A stretch of 64,000 nucleotides of DNA from HGM12998 sp900756495 (GTDB lineage: Bacteria; Bacillota; Clostridia; Oscillospirales; Oscillospiraceae). This document shows positions 42,775 through 52,088 of the stretch, one piece after another. The position numbers and the translations under genes are program-made. The notes beneath the pieces are model-generated. The model did no database searches and was not told where the DNA came from. It worked only from the letters and a program-made list of their open reading frames with translations. The DNA is taken from contig CAUEFI010000008.1 of NCBI GenBank assembly GCA_958477305.1, positions 68,969 to 132,968 on the forward strand, written 5' to 3'. The stretch's first letter is position 1. Each line of letters starts with the position of its first letter.

Positions 42775-43485
42775 TCAATCCTCCGGCCGAATGCCCCGGT
42801 GACACGCGGCGGCGCCGAACAAATATCGCTTCATGGCGATCTGCTCCAGTCCGGCACCCTTCATCAGAGCCCGCATACCCGACTTGGTGAGAAACTGCCC
42901 GGTGGAGTCGTGCAGCCAGCGGTAGGCCGGGCCGTTGCCCGTCAGCACCCGCCCCTCCAGCTCCACCAGGCGCTTGAAATAGATGCTGTAGAAGGGCAGC
43001 ACTGCGGGCACGTCCGGCCGGTAGGAGTCCAGGCAGAAGACCGCGCCGCCGGGGCGGGTCACCCGTACCAGTTCCTGCATGGCCCGCCCGTAGTCGGGCA
43101 GGTTGCGCAGGCCGAAGGAGATGGTGACGCAGTCAAAGGTCTTCTCTCCAAAGGGCAGCGCCATCGCGTTACCCTCCAACAACTCCAGGTTGACCAGCCT
43201 GGGGTTGCGCTCCCGGCGGCGGCGGGCTACAGAGAGCATTTCCCCGGAAAAGTCCAATCCCGTCACCGAGGCGGCGGGCAGCGCCTCCGCCAGAGCCAGG
43301 GCCACATCCCCTGTGCCGCAGCAGACGTCCAGTACCCGCTGCGGCCTGCGGCGGCAGACAGCCTCCCGCAGGTCCCGCTTCCAGCCCCGGTGCATCCCCA
43401 GGCTGATGACATCGTTCATCCTGTCGTAGTCGCCGCTGATGCTCTGGAATATGTCGTATACCTTCTCTTCCCTTTCCGGCTCCAT
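42775..43485 (-). CDS. menG: MenG/UbiE-type quinone C-methyltransferase
   Basis: 236 residues. Opening YDIFQSISGDYDRMNDVISLGMHRGWKRD cut at residues ~10-38, SAM motif I LDVCCGTGDVALALAEAL (~52), GLDFSGEML, and the UbiE signature segments FGLRNLPDYGRAMQELVRV (~125) and PGGAVFCLD. It methylates demethylmenaquinone. ATG overlaps the menA stop as TAATG. Last gene of the thirteen-gene operon. The true substrate depends on what MenA makes here. Confidence 0.9.
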   Translation of the reverse strand: MEPEREEKVYDIFQSISGDYDRMNDVISLGMHRGWKRDLREAVCRRRPQRVLDVCCGTGDVALALAEALPAASVTGLDFSGEMLSVARRRRERNPRLVNLELLEGNAMALPFGEKTFDCVTISFGLRNLPDYGRAMQELVRVTRPGGAVFCLDSYRPDVPAVLPFYSIYFKRLVELEGRVLTGNGPAYRWLHDSTGQFLTKSGMRALMKGAGLEQIAMKRYLFGAAACHRGIRPED

Positions 43486-44417
43486 TACAGCACCTCCCTC
43501 AGCAGGTGGAGCACAATCATAATGCAGTAGCATCCATTGACAGTCACCGTCAGCTTCAGGATGCATCCCATACACAGGCCCCGCTCCGAGGCGTCCACAG
43601 GCGAGGCCGCCAGCCTGACCCAGTGCAGCATCGCCGCAAAGGCGGCTACCGGAAACAGGAAGAAGCCGCCCCGAAATCTCCCAAACACAATATATCCCGA
43701 CAGGATCAGGGAGACGGCCGCCAGCAGCTTGAGCAGCCATGCCGCCCGCCTGTGCCCCAGCAGCACCGGCAGAGTGCGCCGCCCGGCGGGGCGGTCCCGC
43801 TCGATGTCGCAGGTATTGTTGGTGAGCATGATAAGCCCGATGGTGAGGATAGGCGGCATGGCGTACCACAAAATCCGCCAGGAAAAGACGCCGGACTGGG
43901 CGGTGAAACAAGCCAGGGTAATCCCGCCCCCCATGACCACGCCGGAGAAGAACTCCCCCAGGGGCAGATAGGAGATGGGCAGCCGCCCCATGGAGTAGAG
44001 GAGCACCACAATGCCGCCGATGATGCCGATGACCAGTGGGATCCAGCCGGCCTTCACCACGGTATAGACGCCGCAGGCCGCCGCCAGCAGGAGGAACACG
44101 CCCCCCAGGATCAGGGCGCAGCGGGGGTGGAAGCCGTGGTAGACCAGGGCCGCGTCGGTGGGGTCGTCGGAGTTTTCCAGAGTATCGGTGCCCTTGACAA
44201 AGTCGGCGTAGTCGTTGAGGGTGTTCACCGCGCACTGGAGGAGCACTGCCGCGAAGAGGGTGGACAGCAGGATGCCGGGATGAAAGGACCGCTCCAGGGC
44301 CAAGGAGAGGGCCGTCCCCAGCGCCGCCGGCAAGACGCTTGCCGGCCAGGTGTGGGGAGCGGCCAACTCGATGACGGCCCGGGCAGTCATTCTGTTGTAC
44401 TGCCTCGGCCTGTCCAT
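43485..44417 (-). CDS. menA: MenA-type prenyltransferase (UbiA superfamily)
   Basis: About 310 residues, eight or nine membrane helices. The two Asp-rich Mg2+ sites are NTLNDYADFVKGTD (~75) and NNTCDIERDRPAGRRTLPV (~210), the MenA form of the UbiA family. It attaches a polyprenyl chain to 1,4-dihydroxy-2-naphthoate in the membrane. Start ATG 44417 directly follows the flxA stop; ATG 44390 is an alternative. Joined with HepS, HepT and MenG it makes a complete tail-addition and methylation module, without any genes for making the naphthoate ring in this window. Confidence 0.88.
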   Translation of the reverse strand: MDRPRQYNRMTARAVIELAAPHTWPASVLPAALGTALSLALERSFHPGILLSTLFAAVLLQCAVNTLNDYADFVKGTDTLENSDDPTDAALVYHGFHPRCALILGGVFLLLAAACGVYTVVKAGWIPLVIGIIGGIVVLLYSMGRLPISYLPLGEFFSGVVMGGGITLACFTAQSGVFSWRILWYAMPPILTIGLIMLTNNTCDIERDRPAGRRTLPVLLGHRRAAWLLKLLAAVSLILSGYIVFGRFRGGFFLFPVAAFAAMLHWVRLAASPVDASERGLCMGCILKLTVTVNGCYCIMIVLHLLREVL

Positions 44418-44418
44418 A

Positions 44419-45267
44419 TTACATTTCGTCGGGCAGCTCGTCCAGCTCGGCCATGGTGAACACCGGACCGTCCAGACAGACAAACTTGCTGCCGATGTTG
44501 CACCGGCCGCACTTGCCGATGCCGCACTTCATGCGCATCTCCAGGGTGGTGATGCAGTCGTCCTTGGAGAAGCCCATCTTCAGCAGGGACTGGAGGGTGA
44601 ACTTGATCATGATGGGGGGGCCGCAGAGGATAACCTTGCGGTTCTGGGGCTGGAAGGCCAATTCCTCCAGGTAGCCGGGGACCATGCCCACGTTGCCCTC
44701 CCAGGTGGGGTCGCCTCGGTCCACGGTGACGTGGACGTTGGTGTTCTCCTCCTTGGGCCAGTTTTCAAAGAGATCCCCCTTGAAGACCAGGTCGGCGGGA
44801 GAGCGGGAGCCGTAGAGGATGTCGATCTGCCCGTAGTCGGAGCGGTGGGCAAAGGCGTACCGGATGAAGGAGCGCACCGGCGCCAGGCCGATGCCGCCGC
44901 CGATGAAGAGCAGGTCCTTCCCCCTGCAGGCGTCCACTGGGAAGTGGTTGCCGTAGGGGCCCCGGACGCCGATGCTCTGGCCCGCCGTCATCTCGTGGAG
45001 AGCGTCGGTGAGCATGCCGGTCCGCTTGACGGAGGTCTCAATCCAGTCCTCGCCGTAGGCGGTGACTGAGAACATGGCCTCCCCCACCCCCAGCAGGGAG
45101 AACATGCCCAGCTGGCCGGGCATGGGGGTGAAGGGCCGCTTCCCGTCCATGGTCTGAATCCGGTAGGTCTGCACGTCGGGGGTCTCCTGGGTAATTTGAA
45201 TCACCTTACACAGCTGGGGCACTAGCGGATTGCCGTGACAGGTGCACGCGTGGTTCACGTCGCTCAT
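44419..45267 (-). CDS. flxA: FlxA-like FAD/NAD(H)-binding subunit
   Basis: 282 residues. Ferredoxin-reductase-type FAD domain (residues ~15-105), NAD-binding domain with LLFIGGGIGLAPVRSF (~115) and a C-terminal 2Fe-2S-type motif CGIGKCGRCNIGSKFVC (~248-264) as in AsrB/PyrK proteins. In the FlxABCD-HdrABC complex this subunit exchanges electrons with NADH. Its ATG overlaps the flxB stop (ATGA). Placement after flxB and with hdrABC upstream supports the Flx name over AsrB. Confidence 0.85.
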   Translation of the reverse strand: MSDVNHACTCHGNPLVPQLCKVIQITQETPDVQTYRIQTMDGKRPFTPMPGQLGMFSLLGVGEAMFSVTAYGEDWIETSVKRTGMLTDALHEMTAGQSIGVRGPYGNHFPVDACRGKDLLFIGGGIGLAPVRSFIRYAFAHRSDYGQIDILYGSRSPADLVFKGDLFENWPKEENTNVHVTVDRGDPTWEGNVGMVPGYLEELAFQPQNRKVILCGPPIMIKFTLQSLLKMGFSKDDCITTLEMRMKCGIGKCGRCNIGSKFVCLDGPVFTMAELDELPDEM

Positions 45268-46268
45268 GCTTTGTCACCAAACCTTTCCGCCGCCTTGTCG
45301 ATAAAGCTCGTGATGTCCAAATGGCCGGGGCAGCTGCCCACGCAGCGGCCGCAGCCCACGCAGAGGATCTGGCCGTAGCGCTCCTTGAAGTAGGAGAGCT
45401 TGTGGAGGTAGCGGTTGCGCAGGCGCTCCTTCTTGGAGGGCCGGGGGTTGTGGCCGCCCGCCATGCGGGTATAGTCGGAGAACATGCAGGAGTCCCAGCA
45501 GCGGAACTGGGTGCCCTCTCCGCCGTGGTCCTCGTGGTTGATGTCGAAGCAGTAGCAGGTGGGGCACAGGTAGGTGCAGGTGCCGCAGCCCAGGCAGGCG
45601 TGGCAGTTCTCGTCCCAGATGGGGTCCTCAAAGTGGGCGGTGAGCTGCTCGGATAGCTCGGGGCTCATAGCGGTCTTGAGGGTGCACACCGCGGGGGCAG
45701 CCCCCTCGGACTCCTTTACCATCAGGTCCTGCCACAGCTGCTCAATCTCCTCCCCCTTGGGGGTCTGGGGCTTTACCAGCCAGCCGCCCCCCTCGGCGTC
45801 GGTGAGGAGCAGGTCGGCGCTGGGCGCCTCCCCGGGGTTGAGGCCCATGGAGTCGCAGAAGCAGGTGGGACCGGCCTGGGCGCAGGCGTGGGCGATGACC
45901 GTCAGGCGCTCCCGGCGGCGGGCATAGAAGGTGTCCTGGTACTTGTCGCCCAGGAAGACCTTATCCATGCAGTCAATGCTGCGGGCGTCGCAGGGGCGTA
46001 CCCCGAAGAGAATGCGGTCGGGGGCCTCCACGATCTCCTCCAGGGACTGCTCCCCGTCGGTCCGGTACTTGTACATGCCCTCCTGATGGGGAAACAGGGT
46101 GTCCTTGGGGGGCAGCTTGGTGTTGATAAGGTCCATGGCGGGCTCGTTGTGCCCGTCCCAGGGCGCGAACTTGGAGACCTTCCCGTCCACCACGGTGGGG
46201 ACGAAGATCTCCCCCTGCGCGGCCAGGAGGCGCAGGGCGGGAATGAGGTTTTCTCTCTTCAACTGCAT
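45264..46268 (-). CDS. flxB: FlxB-like 4Fe-4S dicluster protein
   Basis: 334 residues. N-terminal ~230 residues resemble hydrogenase/sulfite-reductase beta-like HydB/AsrA proteins (GVRPCDARSIDCMD near 90). Two cluster motifs follow: CHACLGCGTCTYLCP (~222) and CVGCGRCVGSCP (~305). It carries electrons between FlxA and the Hdr part. Overlaps flxA by 4 bases; flxC ends 14 bases upstream. Confidence 0.82.
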   Translation of the reverse strand: MQLKRENLIPALRLLAAQGEIFVPTVVDGKVSKFAPWDGHNEPAMDLINTKLPPKDTLFPHQEGMYKYRTDGEQSLEEIVEAPDRILFGVRPCDARSIDCMDKVFLGDKYQDTFYARRRERLTVIAHACAQAGPTCFCDSMGLNPGEAPSADLLLTDAEGGGWLVKPQTPKGEEIEQLWQDLMVKESEGAAPAVCTLKTAMSPELSEQLTAHFEDPIWDENCHACLGCGTCTYLCPTCYCFDINHEDHGGEGTQFRCWDSCMFSDYTRMAGGHNPRPSKKERLRNRYLHKLSYFKERYGQILCVGCGRCVGSCPGHLDITSFIDKAAERFGDKA

Positions 46269-46281
46269 ATCCGCCGCCTCC

Positions 46282-47124
46282 TCACATAAAGTCGTCGCGG
46301 TCGCTGAGGTCGAACTCGCCCAAAATATGGGGGCGGCTCGTTGGCAGACCGCACTCGTAGCTGCCCCAGAGGTCGTTGATGTCCTTGAGGATCTTCCGGG
46401 TCTGGCTCATGATGGGCAGGCCCATGGGGCACACTCGCTCGCACTCGCCGCACTCGATACACCGGTCCCCCACGTGGAAAGCACGGGTCAGGCCGTAGAC
46501 TTGGTTCTCCGCCTTGTCGATCTGCTTGCCCTGCCAGCCCACACGGTACTGGTCGGCGTAGCACTCGGTGCAGTTGCAGGCGGGGCAGGCGTTGCGGCAG
46601 GCGTAGCAGTGGATGCACTTGGAGAACTGCTTCTGCCAGTAGTCGTACTGCTCCTCGGAGGTCAGGCCCTCCAGTTCGGTGACGCTCTTGAAGCGCTCCG
46701 CCGCCGGGACCTCGATCTCCTTCACGAGTTCGCCCAGGAGAACGTCATAGGTTACGGGGTTGCGGTGGGCGCAGGTGGCGCAGATGGGGGCGTCCTTCCC
46801 CTCGCAAGGCAGGCCGATGAGGTACAGGTCCTCCCGGTTGTACTGCTTATCCTCCACAATACGGTTCACCGCCCGGGAGTCGCACCCCCGGACGCAGATA
46901 GCCAGCTTGCCCTCGGGATAGCGGTAGTCCAGCATGTACTTGGCCAGGCCGCTGACGCAGTGCTCGTTCCACACCAGCTTGCCGGCATCTTCGGGCCGCT
47001 TCACGAAGAGGGGGATGGTCTTGTCGGGGAAGCGGGTCTCGCCCCAGCCGATGACGCAGGTGACGGTCCCCTCCTCCAGCAGCTTCCGCGCGGTCTCCCG
47101 CAGGGCGGTCTGGATGTCGCTCAT
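46282..47124 (-). CDS. flxC: FlxC-like 4Fe-4S dicluster protein
   Basis: 280 residues. Start MSDIQTALRE at ATG 47124 after GGGAGG. Middle region CVRGCDSRAVNRI and CEGKDAPICATCAHRNP; dicluster CIHCYACRNACPACNC (~178) and CIECGECERVCP (~230). Same family as the coenzyme F420-reductase-beta/ferredoxin-like subunits seen in Flx operons. Its start overlaps the flxD stop (ATGA). Confidence 0.8.
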   Translation of the reverse strand: MSDIQTALRETARKLLEEGTVTCVIGWGETRFPDKTIPLFVKRPEDAGKLVWNEHCVSGLAKYMLDYRYPEGKLAICVRGCDSRAVNRIVEDKQYNREDLYLIGLPCEGKDAPICATCAHRNPVTYDVLLGELVKEIEVPAAERFKSVTELEGLTSEEQYDYWQKQFSKCIHCYACRNACPACNCTECYADQYRVGWQGKQIDKAENQVYGLTRAFHVGDRCIECGECERVCPMGLPIMSQTRKILKDINDLWGSYECGLPTSRPHILGEFDLSDRDDFM

Positions 47125-47579
47125 TCTTGGGCACCTCCCTCTTCGTACCACTTCTCACGGAAACGGGTGTTGGGCCCCAGGGCCTTGATCTCCTGGGCCA
47201 CCCGGGTGACGGTATCGCGGAACTTGGCAGCCTCCGAACCCGAGATCCAGCGGGCCTGGAAGCGCCTGGGGTCAATGCCGTTGTACTCCATCAGCCGCTT
47301 CATCAGCATAAAGCGGCGGCGGGTAAAGTAGTTGCCGGTGGCGTAGTGGCAGTCGCCGGGGTGGCAGCCGCACACCATCACGCCGTCGCAGCCCTTCTGG
47401 AAGGCCCGCAGAATGAACTGTGGGTTCACCCGGCTGGAACAGGGCAGGCGGACCACCCGGACGTTGGCCGGGTACTTCATCCGGTTGAGACCTGCCAGGT
47501 CCGCCCCGGTATAGGTGCACCAGTTGCAGCAGAAGGCCAGAATCTTGGGTTCCCAGTTTTCAGCTTCCTTTACAGACAC
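47121..47579 (-). CDS. flxD: FlxD/MvhD-type 2Fe-2S subunit
   Basis: 152 residues. AFCCNWCTYTGADLAG (~15), VVRLPCSSRVNPQFIL (~43) and VMVCGCHPGDCHYATGNY (~66) are the MvhD/HdrA-linker cysteine segments that hold a 2Fe-2S cluster. It joins HdrA to the hydrogenase (in methanogens) or to FlxABC (in bacteria). GTG start at 47579, ten bases from AGGAGG, overlapping the hdrA end by 10 bases. Confidence 0.88.
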   Translation of the reverse strand: MSVKEAENWEPKILAFCCNWCTYTGADLAGLNRMKYPANVRVVRLPCSSRVNPQFILRAFQKGCDGVMVCGCHPGDCHYATGNYFTRRRFMLMKRLMEYNGIDPRRFQARWISGSEAAKFRDTVTRVAQEIKALGPNTRFREKWYEEGGAQE

Positions 47580-49549
47580 AGCGCGTCCACCTCCTTGAGA
47601 ATCTGGGCGTTGGTGAAGCCGGCCAGGTCGATGGCGCCGGTGCGGCAGGCGGCGGTACAGCAGCCGCAGCCCTGGCACAGGCCGCTGTTGACGGTCGCCA
47701 CCGTCTTTTTGAAGCGCCTGGCCCCGTCCCTGGCGTCAATCTCGGTGAGGGAGATGGCCTTGTAAGGGCAGCAGCCCACGCAGAAGCCGCAGCCGCAGCA
47801 CTTGAGCTGGTCCACCGAGGAGATCATGGGCGAGGTCTCCATCTCATCCTTGGAGAAGAGGCCGCAGACCTTGACGGCGGCGGCGCTGGCCTGGGCCACC
47901 GTGTCGGGGATATCCTTGGGGCCCTGGCAGGCGCCGGCCAGATAGATGCCGCCGGTCTGGGTCTCCACCGGGCGCAGCTTGGGGTGGGCCTCCTGGACCC
48001 ACTTATCCGGGTCGGTGGCGATGCCCAGCATGGTGGTCAGCTCGCTCACCCCCACGGCGGGAACCATAGCGGTGGCCAGGATGACCATGTCGGCCTTGAC
48101 GCTCACCGGCTTGCCCAGGAGGGTGTCCTCCCCCTTGCACACCAGCTTGCCGTTCTCCCTGTAAATCTTGGAGACCCGGCCCCGGATGTACACGGCGCCG
48201 TCCTCCCGGGTGCGGTCGTAGAACTCCTCGTAGCCCTTGCCGGGGGTGCGCACGTCCATGTAGAAGACGTAGACGTTGGAACCGGGGAGCTTTTCCAATA
48301 TCTGATGGGCGTGCTTGGCGGAGTACATGCAGCAGGCCCGGGAGCAGTAGCTCTTGCCCTTGTGGGGGTCCCGGGAGCCCACGCACTTGATGATGACCAC
48401 GTCCTTGGGCTCGGTCCAGTCGGAGGGGCGGAGGATGCGGCCCTCGGTGGGGCCGGAGGCGTTGACCAGCCGCTCGAACTGGAGGCCGGTGATGACGTCG
48501 GCGTACTTGCCGCCGCCGTACTCGCCGTAGAGATTCTGCCACTCGATGAGCTCATAGCCGGTGGCCACGATGATGGCGCCGTAGGTCTCGGTGTACTCCT
48601 TGGCGGTGTCCTTGAAGTCGATGCAGCCCAGGGGGCAGACCTTGGCGCAGACGCCGCACTTGCCCTCCTTCAGCATCTTACAGTTTTCCGGGTCGATAAC
48701 CGGCTTGGCAGGCACCGCCTGGGCGAAGGGCTTGTAGATGGCGGTGCGCTTGTTGTAGCCCTGGTTGAACTCGCTGTCCACCTTGGTGGGGCACTTGGTC
48801 TCGCACAGGCCGCAGCCGGTGCACTTGGTGTGGTCCACGTAGCGGGCCTTCTGGCGGATGGTGACCTCAAAGTTGCCCACATAGCCCCCCACGTCGACCA
48901 CCTCGGAGGAGGTCATGAGGGTGATGTTGGGGTGCTGGCCCACATCCACCATCTTGGGGGTGGAGATGCAGGCGGAGCAGTCCAGGGTGGGAAAGGTCTT
49001 GTCCAGCATGACCATGTGCCCACCGATGGAGGGCTCCCGCTCCACAATGGTGACTTGGTAACCCGCGTCGGCCACGTCCAGTGCGGCCTGAATGCCGGCG
49101 ATGCCGCCGCCGATAACCAGGCACTTCTTGTGGATGGGGATGGTGGAGGTAAAGAGGGGCTCGTTGCGCTCCACCTTGGCCACCGCCATGCGCATCAGGT
49201 CGATGGCCTTCTCGGTGGCGGCCTCCTTGTCGGTGTGGACCCAGGCGCACTGCTCCCGGATGTTGGCCACCTCCAGCATGTAGGGGTTGATGCGGGTGTC
49301 CTTGAGCATTTTGCGGAAGGTGGCCTCGTGCATCCGGGGGGAGCAGGAGCAGATGACCAGGCGATCCAGCTGGTGCTCCTCAATGGCGGCCTTCATGGCC
49401 GCCTGGCCGGGCTCCGAGCAGGTGTACTTGTTGGTGGTGGCAAAGACCACGTGGGGCAGCTTGGCGGCCTCGGCGGCCACCCGCTCCACGTCCACCACGC
49501 CAGCGATGTTGGTGCCGCAGTGGCACACGACGACTCCGATACGGCTCAC
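47570..49549 (-). CDS. hdrA: HdrA-type flavin-containing electron-transfer subunit
   Basis: 659 residues. N-terminal VCHCGTNI segment, FAD loop VIGGGIAGIQAALDVA (~145), CTGCGLCETKCP (~245), CGVCAKVCPLGC (~300), and C-terminal CCGCGFCVGCCP (~580) and CQGCGCCTAACR (~620). HdrA is the flavin-based bifurcation site that splits electron pairs between ferredoxin and the HdrBC disulfide or thiol acceptor. GTG start overlaps the hdrB stop. Strong evidence for a full HdrA, including the extra ferredoxin inserts. Confidence 0.93.
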   Translation of the reverse strand: MSRIGVVVCHCGTNIAGVVDVERVAAEAAKLPHVVFATTNKYTCSEPGQAAMKAAIEEHQLDRLVICSCSPRMHEATFRKMLKDTRINPYMLEVANIREQCAWVHTDKEAATEKAIDLMRMAVAKVERNEPLFTSTIPIHKKCLVIGGGIAGIQAALDVADAGYQVTIVEREPSIGGHMVMLDKTFPTLDCSACISTPKMVDVGQHPNITLMTSSEVVDVGGYVGNFEVTIRQKARYVDHTKCTGCGLCETKCPTKVDSEFNQGYNKRTAIYKPFAQAVPAKPVIDPENCKMLKEGKCGVCAKVCPLGCIDFKDTAKEYTETYGAIIVATGYELIEWQNLYGEYGGGKYADVITGLQFERLVNASGPTEGRILRPSDWTEPKDVVIIKCVGSRDPHKGKSYCSRACCMYSAKHAHQILEKLPGSNVYVFYMDVRTPGKGYEEFYDRTREDGAVYIRGRVSKIYRENGKLVCKGEDTLLGKPVSVKADMVILATAMVPAVGVSELTTMLGIATDPDKWVQEAHPKLRPVETQTGGIYLAGACQGPKDIPDTVAQASAAAVKVCGLFSKDEMETSPMISSVDQLKCCGCGFCVGCCPYKAISLTEIDARDGARRFKKTVATVNSGLCQGCGCCTAACRTGAIDLAGFTNAQILKEVDALCL

Positions 49550-50439
49550 TGCTCGTCACCATCCTTCTTCAAAGCGTTGCGCATCAGGCCCACGGCGGGG
49601 GTGAAGTGGGTGTGGAGCCCGAAGTCCCTGGGGTGGACCCCCATGCACAGGGCCAGCAGCTCGGTGAACTGGTAGACCGGCAGGGCGTAGTCCCCGCCGT
49701 ACTCCTCCATCACCTTGCTCTGGCGCATATCCAGGTTGAGGGCGCACAGGGGGCAGGCGGTGACGATGCAGTCGGCTCCGTGCTCCCGGGCGTTGTTCAG
49801 AATCCGCTGGATCAGCGGCAGGGCGGCCTTGGGGGCGTCCACCTGGTGGCTGGCGCCGCAGCACTCGGTCTTGAAATCCCAGGACACCGGCACCGCGCCG
49901 GTGAGGGAGACGATGCCGTCCATCTGCATGGGGTTCTCCGGGTCGTCGGGCCGGGCGATCTGGCTGGGGCGGGAGGTGAGGCAGCCGTAGTAGCAGGCCA
50001 CCTTCAGGCCGTTCAGGTTCTTCACCAGCTTGGAGCGTACCGCCTCCATGACCTCGGGGCGGCTGAAGATCTCCAGGAAGGACACCACCGGATTGGCGCC
50101 GCTGCAGGGCATTCCGATGATCTCCTCGATCTCCTCCCGCTTCTTCTCGTCGGTGAGGACGGCATGGCGGGAGTACTGCATCCGGGAGTAGCAGGCGGCG
50201 CAGGCCACGGCGATCTCCATGCCGCCGCCGTCGGCCTCGGCCCGGGCCAGATTCCGGGCCGGGAGGGCCAGGGCCATCATCTCGTTCATGGTGTGGGCGG
50301 CGGTGGCGCCGCAGCAGTTCCAGTCGGGGATCGTCACCAGGTCCATGCCGATCTTGCGGGTGACGGCGTCGATGGACTGCTGGTAGCCCTTGGCGGTGGC
50401 CGCCATGGAGCAGCCGGGGAAATAGTAGTAGCGCATCAT
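49546..50439 (-). CDS. hdrB: HdrB-type CCG-domain subunit
   Basis: 297 residues with both CCG domains intact: FPGCSMAAT, NCCGATAAH, VACAACYSR and then YYGCLTSRP, ECCGASHQV, TACPLCALN. In methanogen HdrB these cysteines hold two noncubane 4Fe-4S clusters that reduce the heterodisulfide. Bacterial partners can be DsrC-type thiol proteins; none is seen in this window. Overlaps hdrC and hdrA by 4 bases each. Confidence 0.93.
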   Translation of the reverse strand: MMRYYYFPGCSMAATAKGYQQSIDAVTRKIGMDLVTIPDWNCCGATAAHTMNEMMALALPARNLARAEADGGGMEIAVACAACYSRMQYSRHAVLTDEKKREEIEEIIGMPCSGANPVVSFLEIFSRPEVMEAVRSKLVKNLNGLKVACYYGCLTSRPSQIARPDDPENPMQMDGIVSLTGAVPVSWDFKTECCGASHQVDAPKAALPLIQRILNNAREHGADCIVTACPLCALNLDMRQSKVMEEYGGDYALPVYQFTELLALCMGVHPRDFGLHTHFTPAVGLMRNALKKDGDEQ

Positions 50440-50999
50440 TCCTCTTCCCCTCCCCTCTCCAGGGCCTTCTCAATGATGGCCTTGATCTCCTCAGGATGGT
50501 TGGTGGTGTGGGGCTCGATGCCCACCAGCTTGTTTTTCAGCATGTGGGGTACAGAGTCCATGTCCTGCATGAAGCGGCCGGTGGTCATGTTGTACATCCC
50601 CTCCAGCAGCACCTCGTGGGACTTGCCGAACATCTTCACATTCTGCATAAAGATGCTGGAGAACATATCCACCGTCTTCACCCCGATCTTCCCCCGGGCC
50701 TTGGCGGCCTGCCGGGAGAGCTCCATGAGGGACGGGATGTCGATGGAGTGGGGACAGCGCTCCACGCAGGTGTGGCAGGAGGCGCACAGCCAGATAGACT
50801 TGGAGGCCAGGATCTCCTCCGTCATTCCCAATTGCATATAGTGGACCAGCTCCCGGGGCATGATGTCCATGGCGTGGGCCATGGGGCAGCCCGCGGTGCA
50901 TTTTCCGCACTGGTAGCACTCGTGGAGCTTCACGTTCGCACGGGCCGCAATACTGCCGGCCAGTTCCTTGCCGCTTTTCTCATTCAGGCAGTCATCCAT
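50436..50999 (-). CDS. hdrC: HdrC-type iron-sulfur subunit
   Basis: 187 residues. Two 4Fe-4S motifs, CYQCGKCTAGCPMAHAMD (~29) and CASCHTCVERCPHSID (~70), followed by a helical domain. It relays electrons between HdrA and HdrB. AAGGAGAG before the ATG. 84 bases separate it from hepT, the largest gap inside the operon apart from none larger upstream. Confidence 0.92.
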   Translation of the reverse strand: MDDCLNEKSGKELAGSIAARANVKLHECYQCGKCTAGCPMAHAMDIMPRELVHYMQLGMTEEILASKSIWLCASCHTCVERCPHSIDIPSLMELSRQAAKARGKIGVKTVDMFSSIFMQNVKMFGKSHEVLLEGMYNMTTGRFMQDMDSVPHMLKNKLVGIEPHTTNHPEEIKAIIEKALERGGEEE

Positions 51000-51083
51000 G
51001 CGTGTCCTCTCCTTTCTACCGTTTTCAGGCGGGGATTCCCCGCCGGCATTTGCATTCGCTGTATCTCGGGGGCGCCGCGCATC

Positions 51084-52088
51084 CTACGCCCGGCGGCCGG
51101 CCAGGGCCAGGGCCAGCTCGGCCAGGGCCATCTTCCCGGGCCCCTCCTCCATGTGGGCGAGGGCCTCCACAGCCCGCCGGCTGCTCTCCTCCAGAACCCT
51201 CTGGGTATAGTCCAGGGCCCCGGAGCCGGTGATGTAGGAAATCAGGCGGCTCACGTCGGCCTCGCTCTTCTCTGGATTCTCCAGCAGGGCGCGCATCTCC
51301 CGGTCGGGGCGGCGCTCCACCGCATACCGGACCGGCAGGGTGTAGATTCCCTTGCGCAGATCCTGTCCCCGGGGCTTGCCGAAGCACTTGGGAGCGGCGA
51401 AGTCCAGCAGGTCGTCCTTGAGCTGGAAGGCGATCCCCAGCTCCAGGCCGTAATTCCGGAGTGGGGCGGCCTCCTCCGCCGTCATCCCACCGGCCAGCGC
51501 CCCAGTGAAGCAGCTGGCCGAGAGCAGGTAGGCCGTCTTCCGCTTGATCTGCAGGTAGTACCGCTCCTCGCTCTGGCCCTCCAGGGAGAAGGCGGCGTTC
51601 AGCTGCATCAGCTCCCCCAGGCACATCTCCACCGAGGTCTCGGACAGGGTCTCGTTGACCCCGGTGCCCCGGTAGAGGTGCAGGAGCTCCATAGCCCGGC
51701 CCAGCAGGAAATCCCCACACTGGACCGCCCCGTGCTCCCCCAGCAGGCGGTGGATGGTGATGACCCCCCGGCGCTCGTCGGAGCGGTCCACCACGTCGTC
51801 ATGGATCAGGGAGGCGGTGTGCATCAGCTCCAGCATCACCATCAGGGGGATAATTTCATATTCCTCCCGGCCGGCGCACCGCCAGCTCAGATAGGCCAGA
51901 ATGGGCCGCAGGCGCTTGCCGCCGGAGGTCACCATCCGGGCCACGTTCTGCTCCAGGGCGCTCACTCCGGACCGGGTCATCTCCCGCAGCCGCCGCTCCA
52001 TCTCACTCAGGGCGGCGGTCATCTCTCCGTGGAGGGCGGAGAGCTCCGGGCTGCCGTTCAGCTTTTTCTGTACAATGGTGTTCAGCAT
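51084..52088 (-). CDS. hepT: Polyprenyl (heptaprenyl-type) diphosphate synthase, catalytic subunit II
   Basis: 334 residues. First Asp-rich motif DDVVD (97-101) in LIHDDVVDRSDERRG and second in FQLKDDLLDF (~220), plus GGKRLRP near 57. It elongates farnesyl diphosphate to a long side chain for menaquinone. HepT-type enzymes need a HepS partner, which is encoded just upstream with a 7-base overlap. Confidence 0.9.
   Translation of the reverse strand: MLNTIVQKKLNGSPELSALHGEMTAALSEMERRLREMTRSGVSALEQNVARMVTSGGKRLRPILAYLSWRCAGREEYEIIPLMVMLELMHTASLIHDDVVDRSDERRGVITIHRLLGEHGAVQCGDFLLGRAMELLHLYRGTGVNETLSETSVEMCLGELMQLNAAFSLEGQSEERYYLQIKRKTAYLLSASCFTGALAGGMTAEEAAPLRNYGLELGIAFQLKDDLLDFAAPKCFGKPRGQDLRKGIYTLPVRYAVERRPDREMRALLENPEKSEADVSRLISYITGSGALDYTQRVLEESSRRAVEALAHMEEGPGKMALAELALALAGRRA

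Noticed and set aside
47984..49675. 563-codon plus-strand open frame
   Set aside because: Antisense to hdrA; low-complexity Gly/Leu/Val/His composition and no ribosome site.
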